Assembly: GCA_021442155.1 (NCBI GenBank)
Contig: CM038222.1
Location: 106,953,121-107,017,120 of the forward strand
Reading direction: 5' to 3'
Source: Cymbidium sinense
Lineage: Eukaryota > Streptophyta > Magnoliopsida > Asparagales > Orchidaceae
DNA: 64,000 nt
Below, piece after piece: positions 22,350-35,286 of this stretch. How positions within the stretch are numbered: position 1 is the first letter of the stretch; each line of letters starts with the position of its first letter. The position numbers and the translations under genes were made by a program. The notes below the pieces were generated by a model, which was not told the DNA's origin, ran no database searches, and saw nothing but the letters and a program-made list of their open reading frames with translations.

Positions 22350-23178
22350 CTAACTCAAAGGCCCTCTCTCTATGTATCTGATCCCTAATACTCCTAGGGA
22401 TCAGGCTCCTCTGATCATGTAAAGTGCTAGACTTCGAGTGTCTGTGGACATTGCCAACTTGGTGAAGCATAGACCAAAGACTAGCGTAGGGCTTCCTCCT
22501 ATCCCTAGCTAGTTTCTCATACTTTACAGACGACGGAGGTGATGCAGTGATCCTGTGGTAGTCCTCCTCTCCCTCTGAAGCTAAGAAGGGGTGGAACCTA
22601 CTACCACCCAATAATGGAGAGGTCTCACGAGGGGAACCCTCCTTAGCAACATGGGAGGCCTCATTTATTTATCTCACCTCGCACTCATACTGCCGCTTAA
22701 TCTTGCGATTCTTATTATGGCAATGGGTCTTGGTAAGCAGGGTGGAATGGGAACTAGCACTGACCTCGAAGGTGGAGGAGACTATCTCAAAAGCCAAGAT
22801 AGCCTTCCCCTTTAGAACAGGGGGAACAAAGAAGGTGGTGCTACACCGTAATAGAACTACAACAGGGGCAACTGATTGTACTACTGGCACTAACACTAGC
22901 ACTGGCATGACTGGAACTGACACAGGTGTGGGAACCACAAGGGCCTTCCCCTTTAGAGAGGGAAACATGGAATCAAAGTGCACATCAAACTAGAGAAGTG
23001 GCTTCTTGCCTGCCACCTCCTCTCTATTAATAGTGGTGAGGGCTGGTCCCTCATAGGTGACCTTGAATTGCTCAAATCTAAGGCCAAACTTGATGACAGG
23101 GGCACCGGTGAGTATGGCCTAATCCATGGCGAAATCAAAACCAAATGCAAAGGAGAAGATCAACTTGCCGGAAGACAT
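21448..23178 (-). pseudogene. G1 ORF1, extra ORF upstream of gag
   Basis: A single reading frame runs from ATG at 23,176-23,178 (MSSGKLIFSFAFGFDFAMD) through several stops to about 21,448. Parts in order: an N-terminal segment with KFGLRFEQFKVTYEG; a Val/Pro-rich segment (22,800-22,960); a basic region (22,440-22,611); an Arg-Glu dipeptide run encoded by a CT microsatellite (22,292-22,346); and an acidic, coiled-coil-like tail (HLLQQIKQKDDQIGMMEKKV, 21,480-21,560). ORF1 of unknown function upstream of gag is a known feature of Ogre-type elements. Most internal stops are TAG. I cannot assign a function. Confidence 0.65.
22292..22346. repeat. (CT)n microsatellite inside ORF1
   Basis: About 27 CT units. 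On the minus strand they encode alternating Arg-Glu in the ORF1 frame, so changes by 6 bp keep the frame and others break it. Confidence 0.93.
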
Positions 23179-23284
23179 GGCAGAAGCTGACTAAAGGAAG
23201 GAAGGAAGGAGAACTAGGCTGGTATGTCTGTATTGTTGGAGAAGAGAATTGAATTAGACTCTTACCTTGAATTATTAATTTTGA

Positions 23285-23575
23285 TTTGACTTTTTTAATT
23301 ATAACCATCGTTCAACAAATTTAGGTATGCCAAATGGGGTTCAATTGGAGAGATTTAGAAATTTGGAGGAGAGTCTTTGCATCGAGTTGTATGTTTGAAT
23401 TTGATTTTTATTTTGGAACCCACATTCAACAAATTTAGGTATTTTGAGTTGGTTTCAATCCATGTAGGAGAGATTTTTGGAGATGTGTTTGTTGTTTTCT
23501 TTTGTTGAAATTTGATTTTGGAACCTTCATTTAGCAAATTTAGATATGCTAAATGGGGTTTAATTATATGTTTGA
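23285..23575 (-). repeat. G1 leader minisatellite, inner part (3 units)
   Basis: Three copies of a unit with 'caacaaatttaggtatgcc' and 'ttgattttgaacc' words, near 23,310, 23,430 and 23,535. The same unit continues at 28,690-29,600 on the far side of the 5.0-kb LTR, showing that the LTR split one array. Confidence 0.75.
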
Positions 23576-25100
23576 AAATTTTGAAAGCTTTTTGTCTTGA
23601 TGGTTTTTTTGTTAATTGTTGATGTGTTGATTTGTGTTGGTGCCCTCTAGAATAGAGAAAAGAAATGACACAACATAGAGTTTAGGAATATTTTATTTAG
23701 ATGATCAAATATGACATTAAGGAATAAACATATTATCTCAAAAGATAAACATGCTCTTCTGTAATGGATTCGATCATTTCAATAAAAGACTCGTAAGGCT
23801 AATGGGTCTTTCGTGTACCAGAGTATTTTCGCCTGAACTATATGAAAATGTAGAACATAGTTTATTTTATCATGGGATCATGGTTCCCTATAAAGGCAAG
23901 TTTTTATAATTAATTACATCTTAGGAAGGGTCTCTTCCTAAGAATACTCTCGATTAAAGAAATAAGTGTTTATTCCTAAAGACTGCTAAGGTAGCTTTCA
24001 AAGGATTGATTTTTGGAAAATCAATTGGGAGAGGTCCAAATTGGAGATAGTTATTTTGAAGAGTCAAATGGGAAAGAGTAAGAAATGCTTCTTGATACTG
24101 GGATATCCAGCATCTATCCTATGATTGGGCTTCAAATTTAGGATTTAATTTTAGATTTCAACTTATCAATTTCTTAGAAATCTACGACTTAGATTATATC
24201 ATCACAATACTGCAAAAATGCCTAGGGTTGAAGACTTATTTCTAAAAAAGATTCTTTAAAACCTAGTCTATAGGTGCTTCTGGCACATGTCAGATGCTCG
24301 ACCTAATTTTATCCTTGGGAATCATTTGCCATTCTTCTCACTTGAGAGAACTGACATATCTCTAACTCTTATGGACTTATAACCCACTTGGAGAGGGATG
24401 CCAGCTAATGCCACTTAAGCATATTTTAAATTTATGAAGTCAAGTCATATGAATGCAAGATTACTGGACTGTTGCATTTTTAGGAAAGGAATCTATGAAC
24501 CTAGACTCACTCCCTAATCCCTAAGATCATGTAGGGTATAAAGATTCATCCAACTAATGCATATTTTCTAAATTTTTATAAATTTTGACTCAAGATTCAT
24601 TTTAGGCCATAGGTATGTAATTTATGCTTAATGTCATGCTATTAGAAATGGTTATGGGCAAAATCAAAAGGGAAAGAGGTGTTCTTCCATCACAGGCTCT
24701 CAAAGGTTAAGCCCACTCTCTCTAGCAAAGATGGAATCCCTCCATTAATAAGAGTGAAATAAGATGATTATGCTTGATGTTAAACATCCAGCTATGGGGT
24801 TGCTAATTATTTTATAATCTTTATTTAATGCCTAGGATTTTATATGAGGTTATGAATTATTTTTATTTTTATGTTTCGATTGATTTAGTTGGGTAGAAAA
24901 TTTAGTTTATCCTACGAGCCTATGTCCAGGCATACATCCATGGCATAAAGATAGCAAAGAAAGAATACTAGAAAAAGCATGTTGTTTCTATTACGCACCC
25001 AAAATAAATCAAGCCAAAATAAATTAATAGAAATAGGCCAATGTGCCAGGTACTACTGTACACCCCAGAAGAAAGAAAAATGGGCAGCCAAGTTCTGCCC

Positions 25101-25107
25101 TTATATA
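25101..25107 (-). promoter_or_regulatory. LTR A TATA box
   Basis: The complement reads ggttatataagggcag, followed by the R-like block 'aacttggctgccc'. Same block and distance to the LTR end as in the other copies. Confidence 0.6.
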
Positions 25108-27139
25108 ACCCAACCTAGAACTACAAGTTTAGATCTATGGGTCTTCTTTCCAGGAAAGTCTCCTTCTTCAGGGACTTCCATCGGGCTCTACAGGGACCAC
25201 TACACCATCTCTTGGTTAGGTCAGCTCCTGCTAATCCTAGACCCCATAGATCCTAACCTAATTCTAAGCTCAAATTTACATTTTAAAATTCAAAAAGAAA
25301 TCCTAAGCCTTGCAAAACCGATGTTAGGAAATATAAATAGCACACAGTAGTTATATTTTCAAACTTACGGGCTTAGCATTAGTTGCTTGCCAAGCCCACC
25401 TATCTTATGGACTATGTTAAGGGATTTTTCAGCACCTGCATGAAAACAATAATTTTATAATTCTATTTATGTCAACGATCCCTTTGGCATAGCCTTTTGT
25501 AGAAAATAGTGTTAGTTATAAAAAGAATTTCCTACCATACAGTCTAACGAACAAACAAGCCTAGGCATCCAGTCTAAAGCAATACACCACAAAGACATAT
25601 GAAGCACAATACAACATATAAAAAATTTTTTTTAAAAATCACAGAATGATTTGACCTAGATCTAGAGTCTGTGACCTAAATGATCTAGTGTGTATAAAAT
25701 AGGGGTTTGTGTGGCAAGGCTTTGCTAGGCTCCTTTAAGTTCAAGTTTTAATTTGAAGTTTGAATTTATTAATTTTTACCATTGGGTGATTTCATTTCAA
25801 ATGATTAAGTGAGTTAAGTCTCATTTTTATATTCATTTTATTTAGTTAAAGTAATGCTTTAGGTTTTCAAGAATGAAAAATAGAATGAATTTCATTTTAT
25901 GTGAAACTCACTTTATTCTTCATCCTAAATCCTCATGAAGTTTCCAAAAATCTAACTAAGATCCTTAAGTATCTTAATTAATGCTTTTAATGTTATTTAT
26001 GTTTGGATTGATTTTCATATTTCTTTTCTTTTGAAATTTAGATTTGATTTGATTCATTTATTTTGTTCTTTTGATATGATTCAATTTATTTCATTTGATT
26101 TGATTTATTATTACTTGATTCATTATTCAATCTTTATGTTAACTTCATTTAATTTGATTAATTTTGACTTAGCTTAGGACTGTTAATAAACATTCCCTAA
26201 GAATCTTCTAATGTTTGATTAAGATTGGTTTAAGTTATCATATGATTCAATGAATTAAGAGATTTCCTTAATCCATTATTTAATTAATATTGACCTAGGG
26301 ATTTAGAAATTCAACAACTCCTAATCTAGAGATCAATTGGGTTTGAAAATTTTCTAACAAGTGGGATTACATGCCAATTTCATGTGTATAAAGTTTCATC
26401 TTGATTAGTTTTGTAATTAAGAAGTAATTAGGGTTATAATTATTTCATTAAAATTTAAATTAAACCTAATTTAATGAAATTCATTTGGTGGTTTTATTTT
26501 TCATAGATTCCTTACTGAAATACCTTTCCAATGAGGGTACATTCATAATTTTTGGTTAATTGGTTGATTTATTATGATTTAATTAAGTTCTAGTTAATTA
26601 TTTGAATTATTTGAATTATTTAAATCATTTAATTGTTTAATTAAGTAATTAGTTATTTATTAAGTTCAAATGAATTTAATTAGTGTTCTAATGTTCATTA
26701 GGGTTCATTATGTTGATTTAAGGTTATTTGATTCAATTTCATTAATTATTTCATTAAAAATTTATTTATTTATTTAATTTGAGATTTAGGTATTTAAATT
26801 TTTAATTTCCATTAAATACATTGAATTAAATCATGAAAAGTTTTAACTAAGGTGTATTTCATGCTTAATTTCAGTTCCCCACAATTTCAAGGCAGTTGGA
26901 GTTATGGTTAGAGAGTAATTAGGATTTAATATCTTTCAATTAAACCCAAATTAAGGCAAAAATACCTAATCAAAATTGAGAATTTTAATTTTTATGGATT
27001 CCTCTCATCAAGACAAAGCCATAGAGCCTTGATTTGCATTTTTTATATTTATTTACTTTTCTATGATTTTTAGAAGTTTTTGTTAATTTTTAAAAAAATT
27101 TAAAACTGTTGTTTAATGATTTTTAACGAAATTTAAGTG

Positions 27140-27330
27140 GGATGGGCCTCATGCGGAACCGCAGGTCGTATGGCATGTCTCACCCCGTGGCACACGTGGA
27201 TTGGGCCACGCTGGATCCACGTGGATTCCGCGTGAAAGAGGCGGCGGAAATGTGAAATCGAGTAGGGCAGTCTGATCAAAGATCGGATGGTCCACAATTG
27301 ATCCGCGGGTCCGTAAGGGGAAAAATCAAA
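27140..27330 (-). promoter_or_regulatory. GC island with ACGT-core motifs in LTR A
   Basis: GC-rich block within AT-rich LTR. It contains CACGTG at 27,193-27,198 and 27,218-27,223 (G-box core) and the shared 'tctgatcaaagatcgga' segment. Equivalent blocks occur at 38,447-38,600, 45,000-45,150 and 51,850-51,980. Confidence 0.5.
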
Positions 27331-28249
27331 CTGTGTGCCTAGATCTTTGTCATCCGATTCTAATTGAAGGATTGGACGGTCATGAGCTTGTCTCCTTCCC
27401 TAAGCAGTGAAAATCGATCACCATTGGTGATTTTCTCCTAACCAACAGCGATCGACGGCGAATCAAGCGCCGATTTAGATCCCAAAAGGATCAGTGATCG
27501 AATTGGGATCAATCTATACAGTTGGATCCATTTGGGGTGCAACTTCCTTCAAAAAGTCCCAAACTAAAAACACTTGAATAAAAATGAAGGTACGTTAATG
27601 GCGAACCTCGATTCCGGTGATCTCCGACGATGAGGTTGACTCCATTTGCTTCAGATCAATGCCATGACAATGTGGATGGATTTTGGTGGCTTGTCTCCCT
27701 GTGGATCGCTCCCTAGACCACCCTAAGCTCAGTTTTTAATGATTGGTCATTCTCCGACCTCCCAGCACAGAATGAAACAATTAAGGACTAGATTTGGATG
27801 GCCTTGAGCCATAGAACGTATAGGTGACCACAATTTGGGGTGAAATCCACTCCCTTGGATTTCACCATTAAAGGGTGCTCAATTTTGCACTATTGATCAC
27901 CTTGTTGGTGACGAATTGGTCGAGAAGAGGTGTTGAGCATCTTCTCTAACTCTGATGAATATTTTGGAGTGAATTGGGAAAGGAGTCAGGCTTCCCATGC
28001 TTAGTTTTACTCTTAACTGATCCTTCCCTTCTCTCTTTTTTTTTTCCTTTCTTATCTTCTTCTCTTCCCTTGGAGGAGCCAAATCCTTCTTGTTCTCTCC
28101 CTTGATGGCCTACCTTCACTTGAAGGTAGCCTTCACCTTTAGAGGTGGCTCTTGACTTTTTTTTTGCATGGGAAGAGATGGAGTGGGTGAGGTGTGGTGC
28201 ATGAGAGAGGAGAGTCTTTTGGTTTCTCCTTTCTTTTCTTTTAATTTTC

Positions 28250-28252
<3 letters not shown>

Positions 28253-28292
<40 letters not shown>
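28253..28292. repeat. (TA)n microsatellite
   Basis: About 20 TA units in the 5' part of LTR A. Confidence 0.95.
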
Positions 28293-28296
<4 letters not shown>

Positions 28297-28689
28297 CATT
28301 TTTGTGATTAATGGCTGAATACATTTGATTTGGATTAGGGCTTGAGTCCAAATCATATGTGTTACTTCAAACCCAATCCAATCCAGAATCAATTCAAGAG
28401 ACTTTGAAATTAAATTAAAATTTTCTTTTAATAATTTTAGATTAATGATTAATTGATTTAGAGTTTAATTAATTTTTTTGAATTTTGTTTTAATTAAATT
28501 TCAATTTGAATTAATTGGATTTGAGTTAATCCAAATTGAAAATTTAAGTTGATTCCCTAAGACACTAAGTGTAGTATCATAAGTACTGAATTAGAAAGTT
28601 TCTAATTAAAATTAGAACCTCCTAATTACTGATTTTAAGATAATATTAAGCTCATTAAAAAATGTGGTCAACAATTTTATTTTGAAAAT

Positions 28690-29600
28690 TAGAACTCTCA
28701 TTAACAAATTTAGGTATGTTAAGTGGGGTTCAAATGTGTGTTTGATGTTTGTTGTTGATTTGATTTTTGAAAAGGGAACTCTTATTTAATAAATTTAGGT
28801 ATGCTAAATAGAGTCCAATTATATATTTGATGTTGATATGTTGTTGTTTGATTTTGTTTGGAAATGACACTCTCATTTAACATTTGGGTAAGTTAAATGG
28901 AGCTCACTTATATGTTTGATTATTTGTTTGTTGATGTGTGGTTTGATTTTAAAATTTGAACTCTCTTTTAACAAATTTAGGTATGTTAAATGGAGTTCAA
29001 ATATATGTTGAATGTTTTGATTTCAATTTGCTTTTGAAAATGAAACTCTCATTTAAGAAATTTGGGTATGTTAAATAGAATTCAATTATATATTGTTTAT
29101 TGATGTTTGATTTTGTTTTGATTTTGAAAAAGGAAACTCTCACTTATCAAATTTGGGTATGCTAAGTGGAATCCAATTACATGTTGGTTGTTGGGTTTTA
29201 TTTTAATTTTGAAAATGAGACTCTTATTTAACAAATTTAGGTATGTTAAATGGAGTTGGTATTGTTTGAAAATATTTTGGGTATGTTTGATTTTGATTTT
29301 GAAAGGAGGGCCCTCATTTAACAAATTTAAGTATGTTAATTGGAGTTAGTTAATTTTTGAAAAGGGGTTTGAATATGTTTATTTTTGAAAGAGAGGTTTG
29401 TTGTTTGATTTAATTTTGGTTTTGAAGGAAGAATCCTCACTTAACAAATTGGGATATGCTAAATGAGGTTCAATTAATTTTATTTGAAAAAGGGATTTCA
29501 AAGATTATTATTTTTTTTGTTTTACTTAACCTTGATTTTAGAAGAGAACCTTCATTTAGCAAATTTGATAATGTTAAGTAAAGATCACATGATTTTTCTT
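28690..29600 (-). repeat. G1 leader minisatellite, outer part (about 10-11 units)
   Basis: Diverged units of roughly 80-90 bp, each with 'aacaaatttaggtatgtta' and 'ttgattttgaaaa'. Starts lie near 28,700, 28,790, 28,880, 28,970, 29,060, 29,145, 29,230, 29,320, 29,440 and 29,560. It lies between the PBS-like site and ORF1 and is therefore untranslated leader. Confidence 0.8.
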
Positions 29601-29970
29601 TGAAAAGATTTTGAAAAGCATGTAAAAGATTTTACTTATTTTACTTTGGATTTTATTGAAGTCTTGTTAAATATGAAATGAACCTTACTTCATCAAGTTA
29701 GTGGTAAGAGGTTCTGAATTCTATTTGATTTATGTTTGATCATCTCCTTTCTTTAATTAATATATTTTTACTTATTAGGGGACCCAATAGTTGCTTTAAG
29801 ACCTATACGGGGTGAGGTCTTAAAACCTAAAGGATGTTGGCTATCTTTGCCTAAGAATGAAATAAACAAAGTGCCAATGGAAAGAAATATAGTCTTGGGC
29901 TTATATAAAATATAAGTCCACTATCGATGCTTGGAGACAATAATTGACTACTAGAGATGGAGAGAGGAAT

Positions 29971-29990
29971 CATCTCCAACGGAGTCGTTA
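29971..29990 (-). other. G1 primer-binding site (degenerate, tRNA-Arg-like)
   Basis: The complement reads TAACGACTCCGTTGGAGATG, 8 bases after the LTR end. It resembles the TGGCGACTCC... site used by Tat/Ogre-type elements, with mutations in the first bases. The tRNA assignment is from memory of the family. Confidence 0.5.
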
Positions 29991-31465
29991 GAAAAATCTG
30001 TGGTGTTTATTTTGGATGTGGGTGGACACCATGCAAATCGTAAGGGTACTTATTGGGGTGATAGGGTGCGACATTAAGGTATGATGTACTATCTTGAAAG
30101 ATAAAAATATCACCCTAGAATGAACATAATCACCTAATTTAGACTCCTAAGGCATGATGGGTCTTCGTATATGCCAGTGATTCTTTCCCTACTTTACATA
30201 GAAAAGTAAAGTGGAATTTATTTTAAGTCAGATTTTATAGTTTCCTATGGAGGCAAGCCTCCATAGTTAATTATATCCAAGGAAATGAGATTTTCTAATA
30301 ACACTCTCGATTAAAGTAGGTAATTATTGTCTCAAAAGATTTCAAGGTTAAGACTATCAAAGGATTGGCAATTTTAGATAATCAAATGAGATTGTTCAAG
30401 TGGAAGAATTATTTTTGAGTCTAAAGGAAATAAGTAAGAAATGCTCATGATATTAGAAAGCCTAATGAGCACTTCAATCAATCTTATGGTGAGGATTTAT
30501 ATATTTTAAAGTGAAGAGAGTTATTTATTTGAGTTGAATTTTTATTAGATTACTAGGGCTTATAATCAATCAACACAAGATTGAGAAAATGCTTAAGAGG
30601 TGAGGATTTATGCTTGTAGCCTGAAGGAAATAGCAACCTCACATCTTAAATTTAGTGATCTTTAGCACAATTTAAAGTACGACCTAAATCTAAGCGAAAG
30701 GTGGACCTAAGGGTTTACCTCCATAAGAGAGAATAAACTCATCCGACTTCTGGGCTTTCAACTGCCTAGAGTGGCCACCAGCTAACATCTCCTAAGATTC
30801 AAAATCATGTAGGTTGGTCTTATATAATTGCAAGATAGTTTAAGCTGTTATTTAGTTTGAAATAGACTAAAATCCTAAGCCCACTCTCTAAGAGACTAGA
30901 GCATGAGTGGTATGAGCATATGACTTAGTCTAAAAATGCAAAATCCTTTCAAATTTTATTCCATTTTGACACATTCATTGGCTTTGGGATTTTTATTACT
31001 CAAATGCATGATGAAATTGATTGTTGCCTAAATCAGCAAGAAGAGGGTGTTCTCCACCACTAGGGATGCCCTCACAGGTCAACCATTCCCCTATCATGCA
31101 AGGATGGAGATTCCCTATATTAAAGGAAGAAGGAATATGACATGTATGATGTGAGACATACAATCATAGAGTTATGGGGTTGCAAATCTTTTAATTATTT
31201 TGTTTAGAGCCTAGGACTTATGATGAGGTTATGAGTTGTTAATTGGGGTAGAAAAATTAATTTTATTCCAAGATCCTACCATAGCTAGGCCACACATTAA
31301 AACATTAATCATAAAGAAATTATAAAAAAGATGCAATCTTGATGCACAAGCTAAACACAACATCAATCAATTTTGTAGACTACCGTAAAAAAATAAGAGG
31401 CTAGTGTGGCCGAGTACCGCTGTAAATCCCTGTAATAGAAAAAGTTGGGTAGCCGAGCTCTACAC

Positions 31466-31473
31466 TTATACAA
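31466..31473 (-). promoter_or_regulatory. G1 LTR TATA-like box
   Basis: The complement reads TTGTATAAgtgtagagctcgg. One base is changed from the TATATAA of LTR A. It lies 1,467 bp from the LTR end. Confidence 0.5.
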
Positions 31474-32599
31474 CCCAGAATATAAAAGAATAATTACAAT
31501 TAGAAATGAATACATGCTATAGGGGTCTTCATTTCTTAATTTCTTCATGTCCTCTTTTTCCTGATTTGATTAGGTTGTGCTTCAAATGCATCACAGGGCA
31601 TCCCAGGACTAAGCCTTCTAGCCACTGCTCATCCTAATCCTCATAGCACTAATCCTACTCATACTACAAAATTATATTTTATGAAAATTAAATCTAACTA
31701 TACTTATAAAATAGAGGTTAGCTAAACATACATTCAATCCGAAGCAGTTATATTTATGATTTGGACTTAGCATCCTGCACATGTGTAACCAAATCCACAT
31801 GTCCTAACTTGGATTATGCTTAGGGTCTTGAGCAACCTACAAAGAGAACATTTATATTTATTTTTGGGCGGCCCTTTAAGCATAATCCCTTATAGAAAAC
31901 AACATTGGGCTAAGAGTGGCCTAACATCCAGTTTATGAAGCGTACACCCTATAATCTAGTCTAAAATATTACATCATAAAATAAAACACACATCACACAT
32001 ACACCATCCTAACTTAGGACTAAAAATGGTGGCTTAATTCTAATGTGTGCATTAAGATTTTATGTAGTATGTCTTAACTAAGCATTAGAGTTATGCTTAT
32101 CTAGATTTGGAAAGGTTTAATGTAAACATAAAGGTTGGTTTTACTTCAAGTTGTTTAGTTGATTTATGAATTTTAATTTATATTTTGCTTGGTTTCATTT
32201 GATTTACACTTAACATCTAAGTGTTATAAAGAGAGGAAAGAATCTCACCTCTTCCATCCCTACCTTAAGCCATTTTCTAAAGCACATTTCTATGGTTTAG
32301 CTTTCTTTAGTGAATGACTTATTAATTATTTTCTTATTAATATTAAGTTTGGGTTAGCTTTAAATAATTCTATTCAATATGAAAGGCATCTTAGGATTAA
32401 TATAATTGAATTACTATCACATGACATACATTAAGTCATTCTTTTTCATCACATATAATATGTACATGATTTACCACTTAGTATATTTATACATACAACA
32501 TATTTTTGCACACTTAAATGATGAAGGATGCATACATACTTAGTGAAAAAAGAAGATTTTCATTCATTAAGCAAGTATGCATGCATGTGTATAAAAAAT

Positions 32600-33500
32600 A
32601 TAAACAAGTACATGTCATTGTTAACCAAGGAACTGAGATAATCAAATGACCTTCTTGGGGCTACTTAAAGCTTCGTATTCCCGGGATGACTAGACTATAT
32701 ACTTATTATCTTAAATACATATTAATGTATACATAACTATGAAGATAAAAGTCATGCATGAGGTGATATTTTCTGTAATTGAGTTATTTATATATATGGA
32801 TTAAAGCTCGATCCAAATTCTAATACAAAAAGACATATGAACGAAATTTAATAAGTATGAGCCTTTGCTAACTAGGGAAGTGAGGTAATCAAATGACTTC
32901 CATGGGGCTACTTAAATCCTCATATTTTTTGGGATGTCCAGACTGTATACTTATTTACATTCAATCATATGTAGATTCATATACATGAATAAAGGAAAGA
33001 GGCTTTACATCAACATACTACATGTTTTAGTGACTTAGGTAATTATGAATCCACGTATTTTTAGTAGAAAAAGAGAGGGTTTTCATTTTTTGATCACAAA
33101 CACATACACATGTAAAAAAGATATAAGCAAATATATGTTAGTGTTAACTAGAGAAGTGAGATAATCAAATGACCTCTTTAGGGCTACTTAAAGTCTCGTA
33201 TTCCTAGGATATCCAGACTATATACTTGCTATATTAAATACATATTAATGTATACATGAATTAGAGGAATAAATACCACACAAAGATTGTATTTTTCATT
33301 GGTTGAATCATTTATGCACATGAATTAAAGCTTTATCCAAATTATAATACTAAAATACATAGAAATGAAATCAAATGAGTATGTATCTTTGTTAACTTGG
33401 AAAATGAGATAATCAAATGTCTTCCTTGGGGCTACTTAAATCCTTGTATTCTCGAGATATCCATACTATATGCCCATTAACATTCAAACTTATGTAAATC
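32600..33500 (-). repeat. 250-bp tandem units in G1 LTR (4 copies)
   Basis: The conserved core 'atcaaatgacctccttgggg' followed by 'ctacttaaagcctcgtattc' and 'gggatgtccagactatatac' occurs at 32,641, 32,888, 33,164 and 33,412, spacings 247, 276 and 248 bp. Confidence 0.85.
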
Positions 33501-35278
33501 TATCAATGAATTCAAGAAAGACAGCTTCACATTTACATAACTAAGCTATAAGAATATGCAAGTCCTATATAAGTTTATAATTATCATCATTACTTATGTT
33601 ACTATCAATTTATAAGCTTTCGAAAATATAGTTGAATTTTTTAGTGATAATATTCACACATATCATTAAGTTAACCCAACACATGCAAGCTTACATGAAT
33701 AAAATCTATTTGATTCGTTTAGATTTGAAAACATGAATGCATGGATTCGTATGACATATAATATTTAGAAGTGAGTAGGAAGTGTTGTGTTTATTTTGGA
33801 TGTATTGGGGAGGACACCATGCATCGTAGAGGATACTTATTGAAGTCATCAGGTGCGACATTGAGGCATGATGTACTATGTTAGAAGATAGAGGCATCAC
33901 CTTTCAATGGACCTAATCACCTAATAAGGACTCCTAAGGCATGATGGGTCTTCGAATATACTAAAAAATTTTCTCTACTTTATATGGATGAATAAAGCAC
34001 ACTTTATATTAAATTGGGTTCTAAAGTTCCCCATGGAGGAAATCCTCCATAGTTAGTTACATCCTAGGGAATGAAATTCCCTAAGAATACTCTCGATTAA
34101 AGTAGACAATCATCATCTCCAAAGATTTCAAGGTTAGACTATCAAAGGATTGGTCATATTTGGAAAATCAACTGGAAAAGTTCAAGGAGAAGATTTATTT
34201 TTGAAATCCAAGGGGAGGAAGTAGGAAATGCTCATGATACTAGGAAGGCTAGTGAGCATTTTAATCTATCTTATGAATGGGCTTTATGTATTTGAAATTG
34301 AAGAGATTTTTATGTTTTGAGTTGAAATTTTATTAGATTACTAAGGCTTATAATCCAATAATACAAGATTATGGAAAAGCCTAAGAGGTGAGGATTTATG
34401 CTTGTAGCCTGAAGGAAATAGCAACCTCAGATCCTAAATCTATGAAGCTTTAGCATAAGCTAAAGCACGACCTAAAACTAAGCAAAGATGGGCATAAAGT
34501 TTACCTCCACAAGAGAGGGTAAACTGCCCGACTTCTGGACTTACAACCGTCTAGAGTGGTCGCCAGCTAACTCTTCCTACAATTTAAATCTATTTGGTTT
34601 GGTCATATGAAATTACAAGATTGTTGGGCTATTGTCTATTTAGAAAAGAGACTAAAGTTCTTAAACCCACTCCCTAGGAGACTAGAGCATGAGTGGCATG
34701 AGTAATGACTTAATCTAATATAAAATCTTTTCAAATTTTATTTCATTTTAGACACATCATTTTGACAATGGCTATAGGATTTTGATGCCTACATGCATGA
34801 TGAAATATAGTTGTTGGCTAAATCAATGGAAATGGGTGTTTTCCAACATAAAGGATGCCCTCAAAGGTCAACCATTCTCCTATCATATAAGGATGGAAAT
34901 CCCCTATTTTCAAGAGCGAAGTAATATGATATGCATGTTGTGAAACATTCAATCATTCAGCTAAGGGACTGTTAAATTATTTAATTATCTTATTTAAGAC
35001 CTAGGCTTTATGGTGAGATTATGAGTTATTTTAAAATTTAGTTTTTAGTGATTAATTGGGGTAAAAAAATTAATTTTTTCTTAAGAGCCTAATTGCATCC
35101 AGGCCACACATTAAAGCATCAATCATAAGAAACTATGAAGAGCATGTCATTTTTAATGCACAAAATAAACATAATATCAAATAATTTTTATAAAACTAGC
35201 GCAAAAGAATAAGAGGCTGATGCGATTGGGTATCGCCATACAACCCGAAAAGAAAAGATGGGTAGCCGGGCTCTACCC

Positions 35279-35286
35279 TTATACAA
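35279..35286 (-). promoter_or_regulatory. LTR B TATA-like box
   Basis: The complement reads TTGTATAAGGGTAGAGC, 1,496 bp from the LTR end, followed by the same GC-rich R-like block as in LTR A. Confidence 0.5.

Larger units (their letters stand above)
23635..28673 (-). mobile_element. Solo LTR A, 5.0 kb, in the G1 leader
   Basis: On the minus strand it begins TGTTGACCAC (28,673) and ends CACCAACA (23,635). Flanks are atttg (23,630-23,634) and atttt (28,674-28,678), a 5-bp duplication with one mismatch. No PBS or coding region is attached. It splits the leader minisatellite of G1. It has a TATA box 1,466 bp from its end, an AT-rich middle (25,700-27,100) and a GC island (27,140-27,330). It is about 3 kb shorter than LTRs B and C and lacks their 250-bp array. 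Confidence 0.7.
29999..33782 (-). mobile_element. G1 5' LTR, 3' half
   Basis: On the minus strand it ends AATAAACACCACA at 29,999, next to the PBS. It aligns along its length with LTR B from 33,783 onward (offset 3,784 bp). It has a TATA-like box 1.47 kb from the end and four 250-bp units at 32,600-33,500. It is interrupted at 33,782 by LTR B and resumes at 50,854. Confidence 0.78.

Noticed and set aside
23635..28673. LTR A as the genuine 5' LTR of G1
   Set aside because: The leader minisatellite continues on its far side (28,690-29,600), followed by a PBS-like site and another LTR end at 29,999, and LTR A has its own near-TSD. A solo insertion explains this better.
32600..33500. CRISPR-like or satellite array
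   Set aside because: Units are about 250 bp, diverged and inside an LTR; no short identical repeats with unique spacers, and the genome is a plant.
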